Assembly (NCBI RefSeq): GCF_023516595.1
Contig: NZ_JAMGBG010000029.1
Location: forward strand, 124,001 to 188,000
Direction of reading: 5' to 3'
From: Streptomyces neyagawaensis
GTDB lineage: Bacteria > Actinomycetota > Actinomycetes > Streptomycetales > Streptomycetaceae
DNA: 64,000 bases
Position numbers and translations under genes: made by a program. The notes below the pieces were generated by a model. The model was not told the origin of the DNA. It was given only the letters and a program-made list of their open reading frames with translations, and did not search any database. Below, one piece after another: positions 51,350-59,817 of the stretch; position 1 is the first letter of the stretch; the number at the start of each line of letters is the position of its first letter.

Positions 51350-52594
51350 TCACTTGTTGAGCTGGCAGGGGGCGAGCTTCTCCAGGCCCTCGGGCTTGGC
51401 GGCGGCGCGGCCGATGGCGGTCTCGATGCGGTTCAGCGCGGCGACGCGCTTGTCCTCCAGCGGGCCGAGGATCGCGTTCTGGACGAAGTTGGGGCCACCC
51501 TGGCCGACCGTGTCGACGAGGCGCTTGTTGGCCTCCTGGATCTGGGTGTCGAGCAGCTCCAGGTTGCGCGTGACCTCGGCCTGCGCGGACGCCGGGATCG
51601 CGGGGAGGCTGCCCTCGACGGCCGGGCAGGAGATGGTGCCCGCGGCGCCCGCGTTGTTCTCGGCACCGGCGTTGCCGGCGTCGCCCGCTTCCTCGCCCGC
51701 ACCGGCCTCGGCGCCAGCTCCGGCCTCGGCTTCCTCGCCCGCGCCCGCCTGGTCACCTGCGCCTGCGGCGCCGCCCTGGTTGAGCTGGCAGGGGGCGAGC
51801 TTCTCCAGGCCCTCGGGCTTGGCGGCGGCGCGGCCGATGGCGGTCTCGATGCGGTTCAGCGTCGCGATGCGCTTGTCCTCCAGCGGGCCGAGGATGGCGT
51901 TCTGGACGAAGTTGGCGCCGCCCTGGCCGACCGTGTCGACGAGGCGCTTGTTGGCTTCCTGGATCTGGGTGTCGAGGAGGGCGAGGTTGCGGTCGACCTC
52001 GGCCTTGGCGGAGGCGGGGATCGCGGGGAGGCTGCCCTCGACGGCCGGGCAGGAGATGGTGCCCGGGGCACCCGCGTCCTCGCCCGCACCGGCCTCGGCG
52101 CCGGCTCCGGCTTCCTCGCCCGCGCCCGCCTGGTCACCTGCGCCTGCGGCGCCGCCCTGGTTGAGCTGGCAGGGGGCGAGCTTCTCCAGGCCCTCGGGCT
52201 TGGCGGCGGCGCGGCCGATGGCGGTCTCGATGCGGTTCCGCGTCGCGATGCGCTTGTCCTCCAGCGGGCCGAGGATGGCGTTCTGGACGAAGTTGGGGCC
52301 ACCCTGGCCGACCGTGTCGACGAGGCGCTTGTTGGCCTCCTGGATCTGGGTCTGCAGCAGGGCGAGGTTGCGGTCGACCTCGGCCTTGGCGGACGCGGGG
52401 ACCGCCGGAAGGCTGCCCTCGACCGCCGGGCACGCAATGGTGCCGGGGGACGCGGCGCCGTCCTGCCCGTCGTTGTTGGCACCCTCACCGGCGAGAGCCG
52501 AACCCGCGATGACCGCTCCGGAGAGCACGACCGCGGCGGCGCCGCCGATGATCCCTACGCGACGCTTGTTGTACTTCGGAAGAGCCCTGGACAT
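51350..52594 (-). CDS. Secreted protein with three tandem roughly 100-residue repeats
   Basis: 414 residues. The N-terminus (basic, then GIIGGAAAVVLSGAVIAGSA with an ALA end) is a Sec signal peptide. Three near-identical domains follow; each starts with a Cys in TI(A/S)CPAVEGSLPA, runs through QIQEANKRLVDTVGQGG, NFVQNAILGPLEDKR and GRAAAKPEGLEKL, and ends with a Cys in APCQLN. The paired cysteines probably form a disulfide in each unit. The linkers are Gly/Ala/Glu-rich and of low complexity. I do not recognise a characterised family; the function could be structural or surface binding. The terminator at 51229 suggests monocistronic transcription. Confidence 0.8.
   Translation of the reverse strand: MSRALPKYNKRRVGIIGGAAAVVLSGAVIAGSALAGEGANNDGQDGAASPGTIACPAVEGSLPAVPASAKAEVDRNLALLQTQIQEANKRLVDTVGQGGPNFVQNAILGPLEDKRIATRNRIETAIGRAAAKPEGLEKLAPCQLNQGGAAGAGDQAGAGEEAGAGAEAGAGEDAGAPGTISCPAVEGSLPAIPASAKAEVDRNLALLDTQIQEANKRLVDTVGQGGANFVQNAILGPLEDKRIATLNRIETAIGRAAAKPEGLEKLAPCQLNQGGAAGAGDQAGAGEEAEAGAGAEAGAGEEAGDAGNAGAENNAGAAGTISCPAVEGSLPAIPASAQAEVTRNLELLDTQIQEANKRLVDTVGQGGPNFVQNAILGPLEDKRVAALNRIETAIGRAAAKPEGLEKLAPCQLNK
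51360..52440. repeat. Three near-identical direct DNA repeats within the secreted-protein gene
   Basis: Blocks at about 51360-51640, 51785-52065 and 52160-52440 share long identical runs with only scattered changes, including synonymous positions. This implies recent duplication or ongoing gene conversion. Copy number could vary between strains. Confidence 0.85.
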
Positions 52595-52721
52595 GCGGAT
52601 GCCTCACTCGGGTCAGGTGTGGTCGGTGTGATCTAACGCGGCGCCTGCGTTCGGGGAGAGGTACGGGTAAGCGGTTTCGAGTGTTCAAGGCTTCTTGCTT
52701 TTCTCTTGAACTTCTCTCACG

Positions 52722-52760
52722 TTGACGATTCATGCAGAGTTCTGCATAATCATGCATGGC
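52722..52760 (+). promoter_or_regulatory. argH promoter with overlapping ARG box
   Basis: TTGACG (52722-52727) and CATAAT (52745-52750) are 17 bp apart. Two palindromes, ATGCAGAGTTCTGCAT and TGCATAATCATGCA, overlap the -10 and spacer. They share the TGCAT core with the argC site, so ArgR repression is expected. Confidence 0.8.
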
Positions 52761-52828
52761 AAGCGTCGGCCGCCGACGGTCGCGGCGGACGCCCGTGGAA
52801 GATCCACACCTCTCTAGGAGCAGCGCAA

Positions 52829-54259
52829 GTGAGCAGCAACAGCGGTGACGTTCGGCTCTGGGGCGGCCGTTTCGCCGACGGTCCCGCCGAGGCCCTGGCG
52901 AAGCTGTCCGCGTCCGTCCACTTCGACTGGCGGCTGGCGCCCTACGACATCGCGGGCTCCCGCGCCCACGCGCGCGTGCTGCACAAGGCGGGCCTGCTCA
53001 CGGACGGCGAGCTGACCGACATGCTGGCCGGCCTCGACCGGCTCGAGGCGGACGTCGCCGACGGCTCCTTCACCGGCACCATCGCCGACGAGGACGTGCA
53101 CACCGCCCTGGAGCGGGGTCTGCTGGAGCGCCTCGGTCCCGACCTCGGCGGCAAGTTGCGCGCCGGCCGCTCCCGCAACGACCAGGTCGCCACCCTCTTC
53201 CGTATGTACCTGCGCGACCACGCCCGGGTCATCGGCGGCCTGATCGCCGAACTCCAGGACGCGCTGGTCGGACTGGCCGAGGCCCACCCGGACGTGGCGA
53301 TGCCCGGCCGCACCCACCTCCAGCACGCCCAGCCGGTGCTGTTCGCCCACCACGTCCTCGCGCACGTGCAGTCGCTGTCGCGCGACGCGGAGCGGCTGCG
53401 TCAGTGGGACGAGCGCACGGCGGTCTCCCCGTACGGCTCCGGTGCCCTCGCCGGCTCCTCCCTCGGTCTCGACCCGGAGGCGGTCGCCAAGGACCTCGGC
53501 TTCGAGCACGGCAGCTCCGGCAACTCCATCGACGGCACGGCCTCCCGTGACTTCGTCGCCGAGTTCGCCTTCATCACCGCGATGATCGGGGTGAACCTCT
53601 CCCGGATCGCCGAGGAGGTCATCATCTGGAACACGAAGGAGTTCTCCTTCGTCACGCTCCACGACGCGTTCTCCACCGGCTCGTCGATCATGCCGCAGAA
53701 GAAGAACCCGGACATCGCCGAGCTGGCCCGGGGCAAGTCCGGCCGCCTCATCGGCAATCTGACCGGTCTCATGGCGACCCTGAAGGCCCTCCCGCTCGCT
53801 TACAACCGCGACCTCCAGGAGGACAAGGAGCCGGTCTTCGACTCCATCGACCAGCTGGAGGTCCTCCTGCCCGCCTTCACCGGGATGATGGCCACCCTCA
53901 CCGTCCACCGCGAGCGCATGGAGGAACTGGCCCCCGCCGGCTTCTCCCTCGCCACCGACATCGCCGAGTGGCTGGTCAAGCAGGGCGTGCCGTTCCGGGT
54001 CGCGCACGAGGTCGCCGGCGAGTGCGTCAAGGTCGCCGAGTCCGAGAACAAGGAGCTCGACGAGCTGACGGACGAACAGTTCGCCAAGATCTCCGCCCAC
54101 CTCACCCCCGAGGTCCGCACGGTCCTCAACGTCCCCGGCGCCCTCGCCTCGCGCAACGGCCGCGGTGGCACGGCCCCCTCCGCGGTCGCCACCCAGCTGG
54201 CGGAGGTCAAGGAGAACCTGGCCGTCCAGCACGCCTGGGCGACGGCGAAGCAGGGCTGA
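52829..54259 (+). CDS. argH: Argininosuccinate lyase
   Basis: 476 residues from the GTG at 52829 with TAGGAG upstream; cleaves argininosuccinate to arginine and fumarate. VRLWGGRFADG opens the protein, and the fumarase/aspartase signature GSSIMPQKKNPD with the catalytic Ser is intact; LRAGRSRNDQVAT and RTHLQHAQPV are also diagnostic. It is separated from argCJBDR by about 6 kb of unrelated genes. argG is not in the window. Its ARG box makes it part of the ArgR regulon. Confidence 0.98.
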   Translation: MSSNSGDVRLWGGRFADGPAEALAKLSASVHFDWRLAPYDIAGSRAHARVLHKAGLLTDGELTDMLAGLDRLEADVADGSFTGTIADEDVHTALERGLLERLGPDLGGKLRAGRSRNDQVATLFRMYLRDHARVIGGLIAELQDALVGLAEAHPDVAMPGRTHLQHAQPVLFAHHVLAHVQSLSRDAERLRQWDERTAVSPYGSGALAGSSLGLDPEAVAKDLGFEHGSSGNSIDGTASRDFVAEFAFITAMIGVNLSRIAEEVIIWNTKEFSFVTLHDAFSTGSSIMPQKKNPDIAELARGKSGRLIGNLTGLMATLKALPLAYNRDLQEDKEPVFDSIDQLEVLLPAFTGMMATLTVHRERMEELAPAGFSLATDIAEWLVKQGVPFRVAHEVAGECVKVAESENKELDELTDEQFAKISAHLTPEVRTVLNVPGALASRNGRGGTAPSAVATQLAEVKENLAVQHAWATAKQG

Positions 54260-54352
54260 CGCCGACGCGGGTCACCCCCGCACCGCACAACCAAGGTCAT
54301 CGCGGGTTACGTTGGTCGGAAGCCGTAAGGAGCCGACCGAACGGAGCCCGTG

Positions 54353-55324
54353 ATGCCCTTCGCGCGACTGGCCTCAGCGACCACCCCCACTTGCCACATC
54401 GGACTCGGCCTCGCCGCCGTCGGCCGCCCCGGCTACATCAACCTCGGCCGGGACGAGGACCTCGGGCCCGACCGAGGCGTCGACGCGCTGCGCACCCGCA
54501 CCCATGAACTCCTCGACGCCGCCTACGCGCAGGGCGTCCGCTACGTCGACGCGGCCCGCTCCTACGGCCGGTCCGAGGAGTTCCTCGCCGACTGGTTGAA
54601 GGCCCGCCCCGACATCGACGACATCGTCGTGGGCAGCAAGTGGGGCTACACGTACACCGCCGACTGGACCACCGACGCCGAGCACCACGAGATCAAGGAC
54701 CACGGCGTCGCCACGTACGAGCGGCAGCGCGCCGAGACCGCCGAGCTGCTCGGCGACCGGCTCGACCTCTACCAGATCCATTCGGTCACCCCGGACAGCC
54801 CGGCCCTCACCGACAAGGAACTCCACGCCAAGCTGGCGGAAGCGGCCGCCCGGGGCGTCACGATCGGCTTCTCCACGAGCGGCCCGGCGCAGGCCGACGC
54901 CATCCGGGCCGCCCTCACCGTGACGGTCGACGGCGAGCCCCTCTTCCGTACCGTCCAGTCGACGTACAACGCGCTGGAGACCTCCGCAGCCCCGGCCCTC
55001 GCCGAGGCGCACGACGCCGGGCTCACCGTGATCGTCAAGGAGGGCATGGCCAACGGCAGGCTCGCCGAGCCGCACGCGCCGGACGCGCTGCGAACCGTGG
55101 CCGCCGAGACCTCTCTCGGCTGCGACGCGGTCGCCCTCGCGTGGATCCTCCGTCAACCGTGGGCGGGCGTCGTGCTGTCCGGCGCGGCGACCGTCCACCA
55201 GCTCGCCTCCAACCTGCACGCGGCGGTGGTGGACCTCGACGAGGACCAGCTGACCCGGCTCGCGACACTCGCCGAGGAGCCCCGCGCCTACTGGGAGAAG
55301 CGCGGCAGCCTGCCCTGGCACTGA
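54353..55324 (+). CDS. Aldo/keto reductase
   Basis: 323 residues from ATG 54353, with GGAG six bases before it (a GTG directly upstream is too close). The (beta/alpha)8 fold is shown by RYVDAARSYGRSEEFLADWL (catalytic Asp and Tyr), VVGSKWGYTY (Lys), LYQIHSV (His) and TIGFSTSGP. This reducing NADPH enzyme acts on an unknown carbonyl. It follows argH by 93 bp and may partly share its transcript. Confidence 0.88.
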   Translation: MPFARLASATTPTCHIGLGLAAVGRPGYINLGRDEDLGPDRGVDALRTRTHELLDAAYAQGVRYVDAARSYGRSEEFLADWLKARPDIDDIVVGSKWGYTYTADWTTDAEHHEIKDHGVATYERQRAETAELLGDRLDLYQIHSVTPDSPALTDKELHAKLAEAAARGVTIGFSTSGPAQADAIRAALTVTVDGEPLFRTVQSTYNALETSAAPALAEAHDAGLTVIVKEGMANGRLAEPHAPDALRTVAAETSLGCDAVALAWILRQPWAGVVLSGAATVHQLASNLHAAVVDLDEDQLTRLATLAEEPRAYWEKRGSLPWH

Positions 55325-55433
55325 GCGGCACGGGCCGAGCGGTGCGTCGGCGCAGACGGGGCAGTACGCCGGTCGGGCGGCGCGCCGACCTCCACGCACG
55401 CACACCTGAGACGTGAGACACGTATGCCCGTGT

Positions 55434-55451
55434 TGAGACAAAGATGTCTCA
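55434..55451. promoter_or_regulatory. TetR-type operator upstream of the efflux pair
   Basis: TGAGACAAAGATGTCTCA is a perfect 7-bp inverted repeat with a 4-bp spacer, 19 bp before the TetR start. Half-sites recur nearby (GTGAGACAC at about 55413 and TTGTCTCA at 55464), suggesting cooperative binding. Confidence 0.8.
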
Positions 55452-55470
55452 CATGGTCTATGGTTGTCTC

Positions 55471-56022
55471 ATGGCTGTCGATCGTGACCATGTGCTGCGC
55501 AGTGCCGCGGCCCTGCTGACCCGCAAATCCACCGCGACCATGGACGAGGTCGCCAAGGCCGCCGGGATCAGTCGCGCGACGCTGCACCGCCACTTCGCGG
55601 GCCGGGACGCCCTCGTCCTGGCACTGGAGGCGCTCGGCATCGCCGAGTGCGAGGCCGCGCTGGACAGGGCCCGCCTGGACGAGGACCCGGCGCGCGACGC
55701 CGTACGACGCCTCGTCCGCGAGATCGAACCGGCCGCGGGCCTGCTCGCCTTCCTCTACACCGAGAACCAGCTGTTCGAGGGGGAGGGCCAGAACGAGGGC
55801 TGGGCCAGGATCGACGACCGCATCGCGGCCCTGTTCAGACGCGGCCAAGCGGCCGGCGAGTTCCGCATCGACCTCACCCCGGCATGGCTCACGGAGGCGC
55901 TGTACGGCCTGCTGGCCTCCGGCGCCTGGGCGGTCTCGGAGGGCCGGGTCGCCGGCAAGGACTTCACCCACATGATCGCCGAGCTGCTGCTCGGCGGCGC
56001 GGTACGGAGAGAGGAATCATGA
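55471..56022 (+). CDS. TetR-family repressor
   Basis: 183 residues from ATG 55471; an upstream ATG at 55444 lies inside the operator and is unlikely. The helix-turn-helix reads TMDEVAKAAGISRATLHRHF with AGRDALVLALE. The C-terminal ligand domain is unassigned. Its stop overlaps the start of the MFS gene, so repressor and pump are one operon, presumably induced by the pump substrate through release from the 55434-55451 palindrome. Confidence 0.93.
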   Translation: MAVDRDHVLRSAAALLTRKSTATMDEVAKAAGISRATLHRHFAGRDALVLALEALGIAECEAALDRARLDEDPARDAVRRLVREIEPAAGLLAFLYTENQLFEGEGQNEGWARIDDRIAALFRRGQAAGEFRIDLTPAWLTEALYGLLASGAWAVSEGRVAGKDFTHMIAELLLGGAVRREES

Positions 56023-57542
56023 CCAGCACCCTGCAGCCGGCGTCCACGACCGAGGCGGTGAAGCGGCCGGGCCGTTGGCTCGCGCTCGGCGTCCTCGTGC
56101 TCGCCGTGCTGCTGGTGGCCGTCGACGCGACCGTCCTCGGCCTCGCGACCCCCTACATCAGCGAGGACCTCAACCCCTCCGGCACCCAGCTGCTCTGGAT
56201 CGGCGACGTCTACTCGTTCGTCATCGCGGGCCTGCTGGTCTCGGCCGGCAGCCTCGGCGACCGCATCGGCCGCAAGAAGCTGCTGCTGATCGGCGCCACC
56301 GCGTTCGGCGCGATATCCGTGCTGAACGCCTACGCGACGACCCCCGAGATGATGATCGTCGCGCGGGCGCTGCTCGGTGTCGCGGGCGCCACCCTGATGC
56401 CCGCCACCCTCGCCCTGATCCGCAACCTCTTCCACGACCCGCGGGAGCGCAGTCTCGCCATCGGCATCTGGGGCGCCACCGCATCCGCCGGCACGGCGGT
56501 CGGCCCGGTCGTCGGCGGTTTCCTGCTGGAGCACTTCTGGTGGGGTTCGGTCTTCCTGATCAACCTGCCCGTGATGATCGTGCTGGTCGTCGTCGGCAGC
56601 AAGCTGCTCCCCGAGTCCCGCCACCCGAACCCCGGCCCGTGGGACCTGCTCAGCGTCGGTCTGTCCCTCGTCGGCATGATCGGTGTGGTGTACGCCGTGA
56701 AGGAGATCGCCAGCCACGGCGTCGACGGCAACGCGCTCGCCGCGGGCCTGTTCGGCGTCGCCACCCTGTTCTTCTTCGTGCGCAGGCAACTGGCCCTGCC
56801 GCAGCCGCTGCTGGACATGCGGCTGTTCCGCGACCGCGGGTTCTCGGGCGCCGTCCTCGCCGACCTGCTGACCGTGTTTGGCCTGTCCGGACTCGTCTTC
56901 TTCCTCTCCCAGTACCTGCAACTCGTCCAGGGCAGGCGGCCCTTCGAAGCGGGCCTCGCGGAACTCCCCGCCGCCGTGGGCGCGGTCGTGGCCGGTCTCG
57001 TCGCCGGTCGCGCCGCCCGACGCTTCTCGGTACGGTCCGTCGTCGCCGGTGGTCTGGCCGCGATCGGGCTGGCCCTGGGCGTCCTGACGATGATCGACGA
57101 GTCGACCGGCTATCCGCTGCTGGGTGCCGCCCTGTTGGTCGTCGGCGTCGGCGCGGGCTTCTCCTTCACGGTGACCGCCGACGTCATCCTCTCCTCGGTC
57201 CCCAAGGAACAGGCCGGGGCGGCCTCAGCGGTCTCCGAGACCGCGTACGAACTCGGCGCGGCCCTCGGCATCGCCCTGCTCGGCTCGATCGTGACCGGCG
57301 TCTACCGGGGCTTCGCGGCACCCGCGGACACCCCGGCCGGGGCGCACGAGTCGCTGGGCGGAGCGGTGGAGGTGGCCGCCGGTCTCCCGTCGGACAGCGC
57401 TCAGGCCCTGCTGGCATCCGCCCGGGAGTCCTTCGTCGACGGCCTCACCCTCGCGTCCGGCGTCGGAGCGGCGGTCCTGCTGGCGACGGCGGCCGCGGCC
57501 TGGTTCATGCTGCGCGGGCAGCGACTGGACAGCAAGGCGTAG
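56019..57542 (+). CDS. MFS drug efflux transporter (DHA2, 14-helix type)
   Basis: 507 residues with 14 hydrophobic segments. LVSAGSLGDRIGRKKLLLIG is the MFS loop 2-3 motif, and ATASAGTAVGPVVGGFLL is the antiporter motif C found in proton-drug exporters. The family includes QacA and the antibiotic pumps of actinomycetes. It is under TetR control. The N-terminal LAVLLVAVDATVLGLA segment carries the membrane Asp typical of cation-exporting members. Confidence 0.92.
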   Translation: MTSTLQPASTTEAVKRPGRWLALGVLVLAVLLVAVDATVLGLATPYISEDLNPSGTQLLWIGDVYSFVIAGLLVSAGSLGDRIGRKKLLLIGATAFGAISVLNAYATTPEMMIVARALLGVAGATLMPATLALIRNLFHDPRERSLAIGIWGATASAGTAVGPVVGGFLLEHFWWGSVFLINLPVMIVLVVVGSKLLPESRHPNPGPWDLLSVGLSLVGMIGVVYAVKEIASHGVDGNALAAGLFGVATLFFFVRRQLALPQPLLDMRLFRDRGFSGAVLADLLTVFGLSGLVFFLSQYLQLVQGRRPFEAGLAELPAAVGAVVAGLVAGRAARRFSVRSVVAGGLAAIGLALGVLTMIDESTGYPLLGAALLVVGVGAGFSFTVTADVILSSVPKEQAGAASAVSETAYELGAALGIALLGSIVTGVYRGFAAPADTPAGAHESLGGAVEVAAGLPSDSAQALLASARESFVDGLTLASGVGAAVLLATAAAAWFMLRGQRLDSKA

Positions 57543-57582
57543 ATCCCGCCGGGACGGCCGGGACAGGCACGACGGCCGGGAC

Positions 57583-57630
57583 AGCCGGGGCGTCGCCGCG
57601 CATGAGCAGCGGCCCGGCGACGCCCCGGCT
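57583..57630. terminator. Bidirectional terminator between MFS and nucleotidyltransferase genes
   Basis: Perfect 16-bp inverted repeat AGCCGGGGCGTCGCCG / CGGCGACGCCCCGGCT with a 16-base loop in the 180-bp gap between convergent genes. Confidence 0.85.
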
Positions 57631-57722
57631 CACGTGATCGCGCGCGCCACGCACGCACGCCCCGGCTCATGCGCGGCGAGAGCCGACCTCGGGCTCACGC
57701 CCCCGGCGAGCCCGCGTTCCCC

Positions 57723-58457
57723 TCACGGCCGCATCAGATGGAGATCCTCGCCCCACGCGTCCAGTACGTCGCCGAGCCCCGCTTCTCGTGCCGCCGCCTC
57801 GACACGGGCGAAGAGCCGCCGTTGCGGGGCCGCGGCGCCGGTCGCCGCGATACGGCCCACGGCGTCGAGCAACGCGGCCGTGTCCCAGCCCGGCAGCGGG
57901 TGCCGGACGAGTTCCCACTCCAGGTACTTGTTGTACGGGCGGGGACGGCGGTCGAGAGCGAAAAGCAGTTCGAGCAGGTACCGCACGCTGTCGGCGGCGT
58001 CGAGCCGCGCGGCGAGTGCCTGGCCGTCCCGGTGGTTCTTGACGGAGCGGTAGAGGGAGTTGGCGTAGGCGTCGAGCCACTCGCCGGCGGCCCGGAACGC
58101 CTCGTCGGCGTCCAGCCGCGCCTTGTCGGCGAGGATCCGGGCGATGCCTCCGTCGAGGCGGTCGAGCACGATCCGGGCGCGGGCCAGGGCGTAGCGCTCG
58201 AAACCGGGCATGCCGACGGCCCGGAACGCTGCGAGGGAGAGGACGACGAGGTCCAGTTCGGGGGTGCGACGGCCCGAGAACCGGGTCAGATCGGTTGTCG
58301 CCCCGTCGGCGAGGACCACGTACAGGTCGTGGTCGGAGTGCTCGGTGGTCATGCCGTCATGGGCCCGGGAGCCCTTGAGGACGAGGCCGACGACCGCCGG
58401 ATCGGCGGTGGCCAGCCGGACGAACGCGTCATAGGTGAGCGGCTGCTGCGCGGTCAT
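57723..58457 (-). CDS. Nucleotidyltransferase-fold protein
   Basis: 244 residues. LVLKGSRAHDGMTTEHSDHD followed by LYVV shows the GS-x(n)-D-x-D signature of the polymerase-beta nucleotidyltransferase superfamily; DLVVLSL may supply the third carboxylate. The C-terminal half is helical, as in MNT-HEPN or aminoglycoside-nucleotidyltransferase proteins. It could modify a small molecule or tRNA. No toxin partner adjoins. Substrate unknown. Confidence 0.75.
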   Translation of the reverse strand: MTAQQPLTYDAFVRLATADPAVVGLVLKGSRAHDGMTTEHSDHDLYVVLADGATTDLTRFSGRRTPELDLVVLSLAAFRAVGMPGFERYALARARIVLDRLDGGIARILADKARLDADEAFRAAGEWLDAYANSLYRSVKNHRDGQALAARLDAADSVRYLLELLFALDRRPRPYNKYLEWELVRHPLPGWDTAALLDAVGRIAATGAAAPQRRLFARVEAAAREAGLGDVLDAWGEDLHLMRP

Positions 58458-58612
58458 GGTGCGGATCTCCGGTGGTGTGACGACGGGTATGCCCGAGGGC
58501 GGCCCCCGTCAGGGAGCCGCCCGCACCGTCTGCGGCAGCACACGGCTGCCGCCCGGAAGATCAACGCACACCGGGACCCTATCGCCCGACCGGGCGCCGG
58601 GTCGGGTCCTTT

Positions 58613-58812
58613 AGAGCTCCGAACAAAAGGGGAGCCCGGCTCGCGGCGTCTGGTACGCACGCTCGCCGCGTTGCCGAAAGCTCCTAGTAGCTCCTCCCCC
58701 ACTCTCGGCTCCGCTCGAGCGGGGGGACCCCCATCGAGGAGCTTCCGGCGCCTTGCGATCGCACGCACCAGACGCCGCGAGCTGATCGGACTCCCCTTTT
58801 GTTCGGAGCTCT
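58613..58812. repeat. 200-bp palindromic MITE-like element
   Basis: Terminal arms AGAGCTCCGAACAAAAGGGG (58613 on) and its complement ending at 58812 form 22 perfect pairs. Inner arms GCTCGCGGCGTCTGGT (58639-58654) and ACCAGACGCCGCGAGC (58767-58782) add 16, and GCCGAAAGCTCCT pairs with AGGAGCTTCCGGC (12 of 13). The centre holds a CCCCCACTCTCGGCTCCGCT tract common in Streptomyces. The right end meets the stop codon of the acyltransferase gene. There is no coding capacity. It may act as a terminator too. Confidence 0.8.
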
Positions 58813-59486
58813 TACGCCGCTTCCTTGGCCTTCGAGGCGTACATGTCCACGTACTCCTGCCCGGACAGCCGCATGACCTCGGTCATCACCGAGTCGGTCA
58901 CCGCCCGCAGCACGTACCGGTCCCGGTCCATGCCCTCGTAGCGGGAGAACTCCATCGCCTCACCGAACCGCACGGTCACCCGGTGCGGCCGGGGCAGGCC
59001 CGCGCCCCCCGGCTGGATCTTGTCCGTGCCGATCATCGCGAACGGCACCACCGGCGCGCCGGTCATTAGGGTCAGTCGGGCGATACCTGTACGCCCCCGG
59101 TACAGGCGCCCGTCGGGCGACCTCGTGCCCTCGGGGTAGATGCCGAACACCTTGCCCTCGTCGAGGATGCGCCGTCCGGTCATCAGGGCGGCGACACCCC
59201 CGCGCCCGCCGTCGCGGTCGACGGGGATCATGCCGACGCCGGTGAAGAACCACGCCATCAGCCGCCCCTTGAGGCCCTTGCCGGTGACGTACTCGTCCTT
59301 GCCGATGAAGCAGACCTGCCGGTCGCAGACCAGCGGCAGGATCATCGAGTCGATGAAGGTCAGATGGTTGCCGGCGAGGATCACCGGGCCGTCCCCCGGA
59401 ATGTGCTCCGCACCCTCCACCCGGGGGCGGAACATCAGGCGCATGATCGGTCCGAGCACTGCCTTGATGAGCACGAAGCGGGACAA
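58812..59486 (-). CDS. 1-acyl-glycerol-3-phosphate acyltransferase-like protein (PlsC family)
   Basis: About 224 residues from a TTG at 59486 preceded by GGGAGG; a longer frame to 59564 is open but less family-like. Motif I NHLTFIDSM (H-x4-D), motif II around VGMIPVDRDGG and motif III IYPEGTRSPDG (EGTR) are all present, with VVPFAMIG as motif IV. It would acylate lysophosphatidate or a related lipid at the inner membrane face. Its stop codon coincides with the end of the palindromic element. Confidence 0.88.
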   Translation of the reverse strand: MSRFVLIKAVLGPIMRLMFRPRVEGAEHIPGDGPVILAGNHLTFIDSMILPLVCDRQVCFIGKDEYVTGKGLKGRLMAWFFTGVGMIPVDRDGGRGGVAALMTGRRILDEGKVFGIYPEGTRSPDGRLYRGRTGIARLTLMTGAPVVPFAMIGTDKIQPGGAGLPRPHRVTVRFGEAMEFSRYEGMDRDRYVLRAVTDSVMTEVMRLSGQEYVDMYASKAKEAA

Positions 59487-59817
59487 CGGGCCCTCCCATG
59501 TCAAGCGTTCCGGAACAAGTCTGTGCAGGTGAGGACGATACTCCCGCGTCGGGGGCTCCCGCACACCGGGTTCACCGAGTGGATACGCACTGTTGACATA
59601 CCTTTACCTGCGGTATCGCCCGGATGGCCGCTGGTCACCGCCCCGGAGCGTGTGACGGACATCGCGCCCCGCCTCCGACACTCCGTCAAATTCCGCCACT
59701 CGTACGACACGAGGCGTCACCCGTGTGTTCGGTCCCAGGTCTCCCGACGGTCACCTCGTGGCACCTACGATCAACCCGGTTTGACAGGTGCAGGGCACAG
59801 CGGTGGGAGGAGCCGAC

